Source: Frondihabitans sp. PhB188
Lineage (GTDB): Bacteria; Actinomycetota; Actinomycetes; Actinomycetales; Microbacteriaceae
Assembly (NCBI RefSeq): GCF_003752365.1
Contig: NZ_RJUO01000003.1
Span: 620,001-684,000, forward strand
Reading direction: 5' to 3'
Length of the DNA: 64,000 bases
Part shown: one piece after another, positions 10,040 through 18,513 of the stretch
Layout of the letters: each line of letters opens with the position of its first letter
How positions within the stretch are numbered: position 1 is the stretch's first letter
The notes under the pieces: model-generated
Database searches by the model: none
What the model saw: the letters and a program-made list of their open reading frames with translations, nothing else
Told to the model about the DNA's origin: nothing
Translations under genes and position numbers: made by a program

Positions 10040-12082
10040 GTGAAGACCAACCTGCTCACGCGCGCCTGGCGGCCCTTCGCCGCCGGCGCCGGCGTTCTCA
10101 CCGTCGCCGCAGCACTCACCCTCACCACAGGCGGCATCGCGAACGCTGCCACCGGACCGACCTGCGTCGACGGGACCTGCACGGTCAGCTTCGCGCTGAC
10201 CGGCGCCCCGGAGACATGGATAGTGCCGACCGGTGTGACATCAATCACCGCCACCGTCAAAGGCGGCGCGGGAGGCGCCCAAAGCGCCGGCGCGAGAGAT
10301 CCAGAGCCAACTGCAGGCGGCGCTGGTGGCGACGTGCAGGCGACGTTGCCCGTCGCAAGCGGCGACGCCATCACAGCCGTCGTCGGCAGTAAAGGCGCCG
10401 ACGGAGTGGCAAATAGCGCGACACCTGCTGCCGGTGGCTACGGCGGCGGCGGCAACGGCGGATCCATGGCGTACCCCACACACTCCTCCGGCGGCGCCGG
10501 CGGCGGCGGCAGCTTCCTGTTCACCGGTTCAGCCCTGGCCGTGGCAGCGGGCGGAGGCGGCGGGTCCTCCGCAGTCCTCTTCAATCCAGTAACCGGAGGG
10601 ACCGGCGGCACCACGGGGGCAGGTACCCCGGCCAACGGTCAGGCCGGCCTCGACGGCGGTCAAGGAACCGCCACGGGGCCGGGTGCTGCCGGCAACGAAG
10701 AATTCGCAGGTGCCCCTGGCAGCTCAGCGATGACAACGAGCCCGACAGCCATATCGGCCGGAGGTGCCGGCGCCATCAACACCGGCGGCAGTAACTTCTA
10801 CACAGCCGGTGGCGGCGGCGGTGGGCTCTACGGCGGCGGCGGTGGCGGTACGGACGGGCCCGGCGGCTTCTCGGGAGCGGGCGGCGGTGGGTCCGGCTTC
10901 GTTGCGACCGCAGCGACCAACGTCACCACGCTCGCCGGCAATACCGGTGACGGCAGCATCGTCCTCACCTACGCGGCCCCGGCCGTGGTGAAGACCGCCA
11001 CGGCAACGACGGTCACCGCCAGCGCCAACCCGGTAGTCGGCGAGCCGACCACACTCACCGCCACGGTGACTCCGGCTCCTGCTGATGGCGGGCTCGTCAC
11101 GTTCAAAGACGGCACGACAACCCTCGGCACCGCCCCGGTGACCGATGGTGTCGCCACCCTCAAGGCGAACCTCGCCGAAGGTGCGCACAGCATCACCGCC
11201 GCCTACGCCGGGGATACTGCATCCGCTGACTCCACCAGCACCGCGAAGACCGTCACCGTGGCCCCGGCCGCACCTGCCACGACCAAGCCGGTCTTCCCGG
11301 CCACGTCGTCGAAGGCGGACCCCATCGTCAAGACGGCGACCGCCGGGAAAGCGTTCTCCTTCACCGGCCTCGCCGCCACCGGAACCCCGGCACCGACGTA
11401 CACGGTGAAGGGTGACGACCAGGACGGACAGATCCTGCCGGACGGCGTCACGTTCGAGAACGGTGTCCTCGCCGGCCGCACCACGACCTCGGGCATCTGG
11501 CTCATCGAAGTCACCGCGACGAACTCCGCCGGCACCACTGTCGAGCACATCGCCCTCGAAGTCGGTGCTGCGGCCGCTGTCGGTCTGAACACCGTCGTCG
11601 TCCCCGGCGACGGCACAACCGAGATCACCCGCGCGTGGACCGTTGCACCCGATGGAACCGTCACCGAAGCGACCGAGACCGGCACGGTGAAGAACGCCAT
11701 CATCACCGCCAAGCAGGGGGAGCAGGTGTCGTTCATCAGCGTCCCCGTCGACCGGTACGGCAACATCGCCGGCGACGTCAAGGTCAAGCCCGCGACGAAG
11801 TCCTCCGTTGCAAGCGACACCATCACGTACGACGCCGACCTCGCGACGACGTCCGTCCTGTTCAACCACGCGAGCCCGCACACGATCACCGTCGCGCTCG
11901 ACGGTGTGACGACCTCGTTCACGGTCCAGGTCGCAGCCGTGACGACACCGACGGCTGTCGTTCCGACGTCGCTGGCGTTCACCGGGTCGAACCCCTCCGG
12001 AGCAGCCGGTCTCGCCGGGCTTCTGCTCGCCGCCGGGATCGCACTCCGTGGCATCGTGATCGCCCGCCGCCGGCGAGCCTGA
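10040..12082 (+). CDS. Sortase-anchored glycine-rich surface protein with Ig-like repeats
   Basis: 680 residues from a GTG at 10040 with AGGGGA 9 nt upstream; this start gives a clean Sec signal peptide ending near ANAA. Order of parts: a beta-rich N-terminal segment (about 35-110), a very glycine-rich region with repeated GGGGG and GGYGGGGNGG blocks (about 110-310), a Big_3-like Ig domain (TATTVTASANPVVGEPTTLTATV, about 325-420), a putative Ig/cadherin-like domain (SFTGLAATGTPAPTYTV), a further beta domain, then a C-terminal sorting signal LAFTG, hydrophobic helix and RRRRA tail. LAXTG is the class E sortase motif of high-GC actinobacteria. Probably a cell-wall-linked adhesin or matrix protein; ligand unknown. 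Confidence 0.85.
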   Translation: MKTNLLTRAWRPFAAGAGVLTVAAALTLTTGGIANAATGPTCVDGTCTVSFALTGAPETWIVPTGVTSITATVKGGAGGAQSAGARDPEPTAGGAGGDVQATLPVASGDAITAVVGSKGADGVANSATPAAGGYGGGGNGGSMAYPTHSSGGAGGGGSFLFTGSALAVAAGGGGGSSAVLFNPVTGGTGGTTGAGTPANGQAGLDGGQGTATGPGAAGNEEFAGAPGSSAMTTSPTAISAGGAGAINTGGSNFYTAGGGGGGLYGGGGGGTDGPGGFSGAGGGGSGFVATAATNVTTLAGNTGDGSIVLTYAAPAVVKTATATTVTASANPVVGEPTTLTATVTPAPADGGLVTFKDGTTTLGTAPVTDGVATLKANLAEGAHSITAAYAGDTASADSTSTAKTVTVAPAAPATTKPVFPATSSKADPIVKTATAGKAFSFTGLAATGTPAPTYTVKGDDQDGQILPDGVTFENGVLAGRTTTSGIWLIEVTATNSAGTTVEHIALEVGAAAAVGLNTVVVPGDGTTEITRAWTVAPDGTVTEATETGTVKNAIITAKQGEQVSFISVPVDRYGNIAGDVKVKPATKSSVASDTITYDADLATTSVLFNHASPHTITVALDGVTTSFTVQVAAVTTPTAVVPTSLAFTGSNPSGAAGLAGLLLAAGIALRGIVIARRRRA

Positions 12083-12102
12083 CCGAACCGACCCAGAAAC
12101 GA

Positions 12103-12137
12103 GGACGCCCCCGCCGCTATCAGCTGCGGGGGCGTCC
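12103..12137 (+). terminator. Terminator hairpin after the surface-protein gene
   Basis: GGACGCCCCCGC pairs perfectly with GCGGGGGCGTCC over an 11-nt loop, starting 21 bp after the stop codon. There is no T-run, which is common in high-GC actinobacteria. Confidence 0.75.
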
Positions 12138-12712
12138 TGCACCGGTCGAAACGACGTTGCGGGCGACGGACGAGAGCGTGCCGAAGCGCTCCCCGAAGAC
12201 CACCGGCCGAACGCGACTCATCAGGGGGCGGTGTTCGTCGTCACGTCGGCGGTGCGGTTGACTCGACCGGATACGGACCTCGTCCTCGTCACGCGGAACA
12301 TGGCCTTGGGCGCACTGCTCGTCACTACGGGCATCGTGTCCTGGCGTCGGTCGCGGCGACAATAGGGATGCAACCACGACCACATATACTCGCATGTCGC
12401 CCGGACCGAGGTGGGGCTAGCGGAGGAGCCTGCGGAGTGGAGGCGTTACGCGAACGAGACCTCCCGAGGAAAGCATTTTGAACCGTTCAGCGGCGCGACT
12501 GCCGCATCTCCTGTCCGTCAGCCACAGCCTCTTCGCGCCTGGGCGACTCCCCTGCCCCTGGCGTGCTTCCTGGCTTTCAGCGTGATCCTTCCCGTTCGGA
12601 GCTCTTGCTCTGAGGAAATGGAGAGATACGGCCCATGACTTCTCGGGGATGGATATCGCTGAGCCTTCTGGGTCTCGCCGTGCTCGTCAGACCCGTGCCA
12701 TGAACGACCCGC
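12138..12712. other. Gene-poor stretch with degraded fragments
   Basis: No confident gene. In the third forward frame about 12180-12365 reads like the C-terminus of a small membrane protein (MALGALLVTTGIVSWRRSRR) but lacks a credible start. A 22-residue open frame at 12635-12703 with a good ribosome site looks like a truncated signal or membrane anchor. A 19-bp word at 12445-12463 recurs upstream of the lipoprotein gene at 13018. I read this as remnants of small exported-protein genes. Confidence 0.45.
12445..12463. repeat. 19-bp direct repeat, copy 1
   Basis: GTTACGCGAACGAGACCTC, identical to 12968-12986. Both copies lie upstream of exported-protein-like reading frames. Confidence 0.85.
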
Positions 12713-12892
12713 TCAGGAACGCTGCCGCGAGCGCCGGATGAGGTCCACACCCCAGAGTGCGATTCCGAGCCCGACGAAGAACATCACCTGGCCCACGATC
12801 TGAACACCAGGACCGCCTCCGATGGCGAACTGAAGAACCAGGCCAGCCGCTAGCACCACGCCGGCAGCGGCGAAAGTGAGGAAGATGCGCAT
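12713..12892 (-). CDS. Small membrane protein, unknown
   Basis: 59 residues from ATG 12892 (MRIFLTFAAAGVVL). Two hydrophobic helices, residues about 3-22 and 29-49, followed by a basic RRSRQR tail, so probably an integral membrane protein with a cytoplasmic C-terminus. A start 24 bp further upstream is possible, but GGAG lies at a more usual distance from 12892. No family recognised. Confidence 0.5.
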   Translation of the reverse strand: MRIFLTFAAAGVVLAAGLVLQFAIGGGPGVQIVGQVMFFVGLGIALWGVDLIRRSRQRS

Positions 12893-12967
12893 TCGGTCAC
12901 GGTACTCCGCGCGCAACGCCGATCCCGCTTTCCGGAACTCCTGTCGAGGAGCGCGCCCGAATCAGGT

Positions 12968-12986
12968 GTTACGCGAACGAGACCTC
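12968..12986. repeat. 19-bp direct repeat, copy 2 (possible promoter element)
   Basis: Identical to 12445-12463; located 32-50 bp before the GTG of the lipoprotein gene at 13018, a distance compatible with a promoter or operator. Confidence 0.75.
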
Positions 12987-13017
12987 GGACGGAGAGCGTC
13001 TCAACCATGCTTGCTTC

Positions 13018-13437
13018 GTGAAGAAGCACCTCACCGCCGCCACTGCTGTAGTCGCGCTCGCGATCTTGCCCATTCTCTCAGCGTGCAGCCGCGAACCCGC
13101 AGACCCCGTCGCATCGGCACGCCAGCTCTCCGGTGCCCCCGCGTGGGTCAGGACACCGACCGGGATCGATTGCGGCGAGGCCGAACTGGATTCGAGGCGC
13201 ACGCTTCCCGAGAAGAATCTCGAGTGCCTGGCCGACGCGAGGAGGGCGGGCGATGCGGCTTTCCTGACGTGGATCGCGCGCACGACCGAGGGCGACCCGA
13301 TCCCGACTTTTGCTCGAGCGACGCGTTCGGGCGTCGATGTCGCATCGACCACCGCGTACGACTCCTTCGGCCCCGGAGGCTGGAGCGAATCGACGTGCGC
13401 CAATGTCGCCGCCTTGCCGAGCTGTGCCGACATCTAA
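13018..13437 (+). CDS. Small lipoprotein, unknown function
   Basis: 139 residues from GTG 13018: a KK-positive start, hydrophobic core and lipobox LSAC (cysteine near residue 23) typical of a lipidated extracytoplasmic protein. Four more cysteines in the mature part (DCGEAEL, LECLAD, STCANVA, SCADI) may form two disulfides. No family recognised. It is followed after 9 bp by a second lipoprotein gene on the same strand, so the two are probably co-transcribed. Confidence 0.65.
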   Translation: MKKHLTAATAVVALAILPILSACSREPADPVASARQLSGAPAWVRTPTGIDCGEAELDSRRTLPEKNLECLADARRAGDAAFLTWIARTTEGDPIPTFARATRSGVDVASTTAYDSFGPGGWSESTCANVAALPSCADI

Positions 13438-13446
13438 AGTGGGCCC

Positions 13447-13905
13447 GTGCGTTTTTCCTGCCCTCTGCTTATTTCTGCCGCAGCGTGCGTTCTCCTCCTG
13501 GCGGGGTGCTCGGCAGAACCCGCTCTCGACCAAGCCGCCCTCGACAAATGGACCGCGCAGCAGGAGGCCGTCGCTCAGGGCGGGGGGAGCCTCGGTGCTC
13601 TGTCTGCAGGTATCACGACCCAGGATCCAGAACCCGGTACGGATGAGGGGATCACGATCACCTATGCCACACCGACCGACATCGGCGGCTTCGACTTCTC
13701 CTGCTTTGGCAGCGGCACCATGAGCGGAACGCTGACGACCGTCGCCGGCAGCCTCAGCACCAACAAGGTCTATTCGTCACTCTCCTGCGCCGAAGGGTTG
13801 CAGCGTCTTTACCTCTCCCGGGCGGGGCGCACCCAGGTCGAGAAGGTGACATTCAACGCCTTTGATGCAAATCAGGACAGCGCTTGGCAGGTCGTGATCC
13901 GCTAG
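13447..13905 (+). CDS. Small lipoprotein, unknown function
   Basis: 152 residues from GTG 13447. Signal peptide MRFSCPLLISAAACVLLLAGC ends in a consensus lipobox LAGC. The mature domain is beta-rich with two cysteines (DFSCFGSG, SLSCAEG) that could pair. It follows the preceding lipoprotein gene by 9 bp. No known domain recognised. Confidence 0.68.
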   Translation: MRFSCPLLISAAACVLLLAGCSAEPALDQAALDKWTAQQEAVAQGGGSLGALSAGITTQDPEPGTDEGITITYATPTDIGGFDFSCFGSGTMSGTLTTVAGSLSTNKVYSSLSCAEGLQRLYLSRAGRTQVEKVTFNAFDANQDSAWQVVIR

Positions 13906-13931
13906 GACCGGGGCGCAGATCCCAGTCAGTC

Positions 13932-14537
13932 TTGCGGCGCGTCTCGCCCGCGGCGGCGAGAGTCACGACCCGCTGGGTCTCCTGGCTGATCTTCGCCGTG
14001 GGCTCTGGGGTGACCGTCACCGTGAGTCTGGTCTTGCTCTTCCTGACGACAGACACTCTGGGCGCGGCCTTCTCTCTGCTCAACATCTGCGTTATCCGCG
14101 CCTCTGATCCGAACGTCTGCGACTACTCATACGTCAACGTCACAGCGATCGTGGAGGGGCTCGTCGACCTGGCGGTGCTTGTCGCAACGGGGGTCTCGTT
14201 CCGCCGTCGGCTTCGGCGACGCGAGAGCGTCTGGTGGCTCTCGATCGCAAGCACGTGCGCCGGCGTCGGCGGGGCGGGGCAGTTCCTGCGCTATTACATC
14301 GCGAGGATGAAAAGGACGAGGCCGGGGGCTCGCGGGGGTTCCTGGGGATACATCGGCAGGCGGACGCTGACGTCAGAGGGTCTTCCTAGGCTGAGCACAA
14401 CCGAACCACTAGGAGTGACATGCTCAACCGCCACCGCACCGCCCTCGCCACCGCAGCCCTCGCCGGGCTCGCTCTCGCAACGATCGGGGCCGCGCTACCC
14501 GCAACTGCCGCCCCGGCACCCGTCCGACTCTCGCTGA
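13932..14537 (+). CDS. Putative membrane protein with doubtful C-terminus
   Basis: About 201 residues from TTG 13932 (a TTG at 13884 is also in frame, overlapping the upstream gene). Three hydrophobic helices are visible: WLIFAVGSGVTVTVSLVLLFL, a second beginning VTAIVEGLVDLAVLVATGVSF, and a third around WWLSIASTCAGVGGAG. After about position 14310 the frame is no longer protein-like and runs 118 bp into the next gene as a proline/serine-rich shadow, so the true end is probably lost or lies earlier after a frameshift. One exact AGTTCCTGCGC sits at 14281. Confidence 0.4.
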   Translation: MRRVSPAAARVTTRWVSWLIFAVGSGVTVTVSLVLLFLTTDTLGAAFSLLNICVIRASDPNVCDYSYVNVTAIVEGLVDLAVLVATGVSFRRRLRRRESVWWLSIASTCAGVGGAGQFLRYYIARMKRTRPGARGGSWGYIGRRTLTSEGLPRLSTTEPLGVTCSTATAPPSPPQPSPGSLSQRSGPRYPQLPPRHPSDSR

Positions 14538-14926
14538 ACAAGACGGCGACGGCGTCGTCCGAGTTGAATGCCACGATGGCCGCGCATTTCGTCGATGACG
14601 GGAAGCTCGGCACCAGGTGGTCAAGCCAGCCCGCGCCCACGAAGCAGTGGATCAAGATCGACCTGGGCAAGAAGTACTCCCTCGACCGCGTCGAGCTGCG
14701 CTGGGCCTACGACTACGCGAAGTCGGAGCGCGTGCAGATCTCGACGAACAACGCCACCTGGACCGAGATCTACCAGAACACCGACGTCACCAAGCGCAAC
14801 CAGTCGATCCCCGTCGGGGCGACGGCGCGCTACGTCCGCGTCGTGGGCGACAAGGCGGCGTACAACAACGGCTACGCGATCAACGAGTTCGCCGTTTACG
14901 GCATCGACACCGCGCCGGCGAAGTAA
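14420..14926 (+). CDS. Secreted F5/8 type C (discoidin) domain protein
   Basis: 168 residues: signal peptide ending near ATAAPA (about residue 32), then one discoidin/CBM32-like beta-sandwich. Diagnostic blocks are the SLNKTATASSE start, VDDGKLGTRWSSQP, QWIKIDLGKKYSLDRVELRW and ARYVRVVGDK. Such domains bind carbohydrate or phospholipid; with no catalytic domain attached this is probably a secreted glycan-binding protein. It is the last gene of the exported-protein cluster and converges on the lipid kinase gene. Confidence 0.8.
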   Translation: MLNRHRTALATAALAGLALATIGAALPATAAPAPVRLSLNKTATASSELNATMAAHFVDDGKLGTRWSSQPAPTKQWIKIDLGKKYSLDRVELRWAYDYAKSERVQISTNNATWTEIYQNTDVTKRNQSIPVGATARYVRVVGDKAAYNNGYAINEFAVYGIDTAPAK

Positions 14927-14935
14927 GGCGCACTG

Positions 14936-14989
14936 CGATCCGCACCCCGTCGGCGCGTCATGCGCTGCCCGACTACGGGGTGCGGATCG
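14936..14989. terminator. Bidirectional hairpin between convergent genes
   Basis: CGATCCGCACCCCGT (14936-14950) is the exact reverse complement of 14975-14989, separated by 24 nt. It lies after the discoidin gene and overlaps the last codons of the convergent lipid kinase gene, so it can serve both. Confidence 0.6.
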
Positions 14990-15956
14990 CGAGGCCCCGG
15001 TGGCGGACCTCGAGAACGGCCCCGCTCACCTTGCCGAACGGGTCGCCGTCCAGCTGGATCTGCTCGGGAACGTCGAACCTCACCGTCAGACGCCGCCCCG
15101 ACGTGTACCGGAGGGTCCGTGACGTCGGCAGGAAGAGATCGAGCACCCGTCCGAAGCGCGTGCGATGGAAGAACCTGTTGAGCGCGAGTCCGTAGCCGAT
15201 CTTGGTCCAGCCTGCGCCGCCCTTGGGTCGGAATGCGACGGCGTTCAAGATCCCGTCGTCTATCACGGCGTCCGGAAGCAGCAGCAGTCCCGCTGTCAGG
15301 GTGCCGCAGTTGCCGACGATGACGGTGTGCGCCTTCATCTCCTGCTCCGGCTGGTCATCGAGGCCATAGCGCAGGGTGAACTGGTGGTTGCCGAACACCG
15401 ACCGCGCGATCGGGTCCGAGTACGCCACCCACCCGAGCCGCTTCTTCACCCGCGCGTTCGTGTTGGCGGCCATATTGGCATCCAACCCGACCCCTGCCAT
15501 CACCAGGAACGCATGGATCTGCACGCCGCCGTCCTCCAGCGTCAGGGTCGCCTCACCGATGTCGACCCGTCGGTCTGTTCCCTCGAAAGCGGTCCGGACC
15601 GCCAGCGGCAGGTTGTTCAAGGGCAGGTGCAGGTTTCGGGCGAACAGGTTGCCTGTGCCGACCGGGATCAGCGCGATCGGAATACCCGCGGGGGCGAGTT
15701 CCTCCGCCGCGACACGGAGGGTACCGTCACCGCCGGCGACCAGGACCACGTCGGGGTGGTGCGCGGCTGCGTCCTGCGCCGCCCCGCGCCCGTCATCCGC
15801 GGCCGAGGTCTCGTGCCACGTCGACGGCCCCCACCCCAGGCTCTTCTCGCGCGCAGCGACCTGGTCGCGAAGCCGCTGCGTGTTGACTTTGGCAGGATTG
15901 AAGACCACCGCCGCCCTCGACGATGGGGCGTCACGAGTCTGCGCGTCAGTCGTCAC
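14973..15956 (-). CDS. Diacylglycerol/lipid kinase family protein
   Basis: 327 residues from GTG 15956. The N-terminus AAVVFNPAK and the nucleotide motif VVLVAGGDGTLRVAAEEL (about residues 70-88), followed by IPVGTGNLFARNL, are the defining ATP-binding blocks of the DAGK catalytic domain; GVGLDANMAANTN and DDGILNAV are the usual downstream elements. Members phosphorylate diacylglycerol or related lipids at the inner membrane face. The open frame continues about 120 residues upstream to 16313 but has no domain and low coding character, so the longer start is rejected. Confidence 0.85.
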   Translation of the reverse strand: MTTDAQTRDAPSSRAAVVFNPAKVNTQRLRDQVAAREKSLGWGPSTWHETSAADDGRGAAQDAAAHHPDVVLVAGGDGTLRVAAEELAPAGIPIALIPVGTGNLFARNLHLPLNNLPLAVRTAFEGTDRRVDIGEATLTLEDGGVQIHAFLVMAGVGLDANMAANTNARVKKRLGWVAYSDPIARSVFGNHQFTLRYGLDDQPEQEMKAHTVIVGNCGTLTAGLLLLPDAVIDDGILNAVAFRPKGGAGWTKIGYGLALNRFFHRTRFGRVLDLFLPTSRTLRYTSGRRLTVRFDVPEQIQLDGDPFGKVSGAVLEVRHRGLAIRTP

Positions 15957-16239
15957 GGTGGAAAGCGTAGAGGACCGCACGCGCCCGCCGAGCCCGCTGG
16001 CCGCAGACGGAGGGACGTGAAATTCATAAGACGATCGTCTTTCGAATCTAGCGCGCAAGGGGCCGCGTGAACTACCGTGAGTGCGCCCAGGGTGGTTCCC
16101 GGGCGGACCCGCGGCGACCGGTGTCACTGATCCGATGGCGGTCGTCGCGGTCGTGGTCCCCGGTTCACCCCGGGGGCCACTCTCGAGACGGTCTGAGGCG
16201 GGCAACGCCATCGACCTTCGAAGGGGTACCGAGAGAGTC

Positions 16240-16947
16240 TCAAGCCTCCGGGGAGGCCTGCTCGCCGCCAGTGCCCGGCTTCGACGGAGCGACGCCGGGC
16301 GCCGACTCCGCAATGGCGATCACCTGGAGCCCATCGACGAGGGTGTCGGCGTCTCTGACCCCGAGAGACGGAAGGATCGTTCTCCACACCTCTCGCAGGT
16401 GCTCGTCGGTACGCACGTCCTCGAAGCCCTGATTCTCAGACACGAACACCCCGTAGCTGCCCGTCAGCACGACGCTGACGACCTTCTCGACGGGGTGCTC
16501 ACGGGGCAGCTCGCCGGACTCCAGGCTCTGCCAGACGAAGTCGTGGGCGATGCCCCTCCAGCTGAACTCCGACGGCGGCAGCGCGAATCCGTTGACCCGC
16601 TGGTCGGCCGCGAGGCGGACGGCCGCAGAAGCGAGAACGTTGTTCCGAGCATCGACGGCCGCCGACAGGAGGAGCGTCAAGAGCTTTTCGAGGCCCGTCC
16701 CGGATTCAGCGGAGACGACCTCGATGAGAGACCACCACCGGGATCGGGCGTACTCGACGATCTCGACTGCGATCTCGTGCTTGCTCTCGAAGTGGTGATA
16801 GCCGATCGCCGACTTCGGGGCGCCCATGCGGTCGGCAATGCCCGCGATCGTCGTGCCCCGGTAGCCCATCTCGGTGAAGGCCTCCGCCGCGGACTCGAGG
16901 ATCTCGCGCCGTCGCTCGGCCTTCTTCGCTTCCCGGACTCCACTCAT
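16240..16947 (-). CDS. TetR-family transcriptional regulator
   Basis: 235 residues from ATG 16947. The DNA-binding domain (residues about 10-58) reads ILESAAEAFTEMGYRGTTIA, then MGAPKSAIGYHHFESKHEIA; the GYHHFESK form resembles the gamma-butyrolactone-receptor-like branch of TetR proteins (weak evidence). Centre: AVRLAADQRVNGFALPPSEF. A signal-molecule role is possible but unproven. No co-directional neighbour close enough to name a target; the lipid kinase gene follows 280 bp downstream on the same strand. Confidence 0.83.
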   Translation of the reverse strand: MSGVREAKKAERRREILESAAEAFTEMGYRGTTIAGIADRMGAPKSAIGYHHFESKHEIAVEIVEYARSRWWSLIEVVSAESGTGLEKLLTLLLSAAVDARNNVLASAAVRLAADQRVNGFALPPSEFSWRGIAHDFVWQSLESGELPREHPVEKVVSVVLTGSYGVFVSENQGFEDVRTDEHLREVWRTILPSLGVRDADTLVDGLQVIAIAESAPGVAPSKPGTGGEQASPEA

Positions 16948-17204
16948 CTCAGAACTGACGCTACCCAGCGCCCGGCCTCAAATCCAGCGCGACTCTGCTG
17001 TTCGCGGTGCTGCAGCAGATCAGCTGGTCGTCTGCGTCGCAGCGGCTCGACCCATTCGCGTCAGTCGGGTACGGGGCTGTCAGCGGCTACCCCGCGATGC
17101 TTGCCGCGGTCCTTCCTGCCGCGTCGGTTCTGCGTCTGCGCTCGAGACGCTCGCACCGCCGCACCGGGAGCGCCGGTCGTCCCACGCACCCTAAAGTCAG
17201 TGCC

Positions 17205-17792
17205 ATGAACGTCATCGACTGGACCTCTGGTACCTGGACGAACGCACCCGTGAACGTGGAGATCACTGGCGACGGGATGCGCGTGACAGCCGTCGAGGAG
17301 AGTGATGCCTGGCGCATCACGTCCTACGGGTTCGTGCACGACACCGAGCACGCCCTGCTCGCCCCGTTCGCCCCGGGCACCGCGATGGAGGTGTCGTTCC
17401 GCCTCGACTTCTCGGCCCAGTTCGACCAGGCCGGCATCTTCGTCAAGGTCGACGACACCTCCTGGATCAAGGCCGGCGTCGAGCGAAGCGACGGTGAGAA
17501 CAGCCTCGGCGCTGTCGTGACGCGCGGCGTCTCCGACTGGTCGCTCTCTCCCGTGCCCGGCTGGCAGGGCAAGCTCGTCACCATTCGCGCCAGCCGTTCC
17601 GGCGACGCTCTGACGATCCGCGCCCGGGCGGACGAGGAGCCGTGGCGGCTCGTGCGCGTGGCACCTCTGGATCCGGAGGCCGCTGTCACCGCGGGGCCGA
17701 TGTGCTGCGCTCCGACACGGGCCGGCCTGACCGTCCACTTCACCAGCTGGCAGACCGGGCCGGCAGACACGAGCCTTCACCCCGACGACTGA
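17205..17792 (+). CDS. DUF1349 family protein
   Basis: 195 residues from ATG 17205. The beta-jelly-roll pattern WRITSYGFVHDTEHALLAPF, then FDQAGIFVKVDDTSWIKAGVE and the C-terminal MCCAPTRAGLTVHF matches DUF1349 proteins (also described as regulation-of-enolase-protein-1 like), which resemble concanavalin-type lectin/glucanase folds. Function unknown. The open frame extends upstream to 17007, but that portion lacks family similarity. Confidence 0.8.
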   Translation: MNVIDWTSGTWTNAPVNVEITGDGMRVTAVEESDAWRITSYGFVHDTEHALLAPFAPGTAMEVSFRLDFSAQFDQAGIFVKVDDTSWIKAGVERSDGENSLGAVVTRGVSDWSLSPVPGWQGKLVTIRASRSGDALTIRARADEEPWRLVRVAPLDPEAAVTAGPMCCAPTRAGLTVHFTSWQTGPADTSLHPDD

Positions 17793-18300
17793 GCGATCGA
17801 GAGTCGGAGTGGCTCGCGGAGAACGTCTCGACAACACGGACGCCCGCAGGACGTAGACGTAGGTCGGGCTTTCGCCGCCCGGTATCTGCGGACGCTGAGG
17901 AACCACAAACTGCTGGGCGCAACACCCAGCGGATGGCGCGCGCCCTGCGAATTGGACCCTCATCTGATCGATGAACAAGATTATCTCGTCGTGGGACGGC
18001 CTGGTTCCTTGGTGAAAAACGCGAACTCAGGACCTCGTTCGCCCGCTTCAGCTCCGCGACTTCACGCTTCAGGCGAGGGTTCTCCTCGAGATCGTCCGAT
18101 GTCACACCGGGCCGCCGGCCGGCGTAGACCTCATAGCGGCCCTGCCACATCTGAAGCGTCTCCGGACATCTCTTGAGCATCCCCGCGACATGACGAATCG
18201 CCGTCATCAGGTTCGGTGCTCCGGGCGGGCCTCCGAAAGCGCCCTCAGAGCCCGTTCGCGCATCTCTGCTGTTTATCTGGCCATGGTTTCCATCCTTGAT
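17790..18300 (-). pseudogene. Decayed IS3-family transposase remnant (orfA plus start of orfB)
   Basis: Minus-strand remnant. About 18000-18290 encodes an OrfA-like stretch (NSRDARTGSEGAFGG, then GRRPGVTSDDLEENPRLKRE and the coiled AELKRANEVL), close to IS3/IS911-type OrfA proteins. Nearer 17790-17985 pieces of OrfB appear in mixed frames (FIDQMRVQF, then PQIPGG in one frame and ADTGRRKPDL in another), showing frameshifts. The catalytic DDE region is missing and no paired terminal repeats are evident. It marks the left side of the A+T-rich island. Confidence 0.7.
17830..17850. repeat. Imperfect direct repeat flanking the island, left copy
   Basis: GACAACACGGACGCCCGCAGG; differs at only two positions from 21886-21906, which lies 4 bp from the 3' end of tRNA-Arg(CCT). 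Candidate attachment repeat or leftover of a second IS copy. Confidence 0.6.
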
Positions 18301-18513
18301 CAAAAGACGGAACTAAACCCAGGCCAATTCAATGCCAACTCTTGCCTCATGCTGCCTGCCAAGTAGCGCCCTTCAGACATAGTCCCCTTGGCGCCATCGC
18401 TGAAAAATTATTCATACAGGTCGTCGGCGACAATGGCCGCGCCGAGCCCTAGAATCGAACCCATATTAAATTGCGAATGACAGCACGAATCATGAAAGCG
18501 CGCCCAACCAGCG
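18301..18513. other. A+T-rich downstream flank of the DGQHR gene
   Basis: No gene seen. On the minus strand 18446-18463 reads GGGTTCGATTCTAGGGCT, which looks like the T-arm and acceptor end of a tRNA but lacks the rest of the molecule. Confidence 0.5.

Noticed and set aside
12120-12395. 91-residue minus-strand frame after the surface-protein gene
   Set aside because: Begins with a valine run and is Arg/Ser-rich, overlaps the terminator; no sign of coding.
14936-14989. 15-bp inverted repeats as ends of an insertion element
   Set aside because: Only 24 bp between them and placed between convergent genes; a terminator explains them.
16000-16313. Longer N-terminus of the lipid kinase up to TTG 16313
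   Set aside because: About 120 residues without family similarity, Arg/Pro/Ser-rich, overlapping the end of the TetR gene; the GTG at 15956 gives the usual start.
17061-17978. 305-residue minus-strand frame across the DUF1349 gene
   Set aside because: Its first part is a broken IS3 OrfB fragment and the rest is a shadow of the DUF1349 gene.
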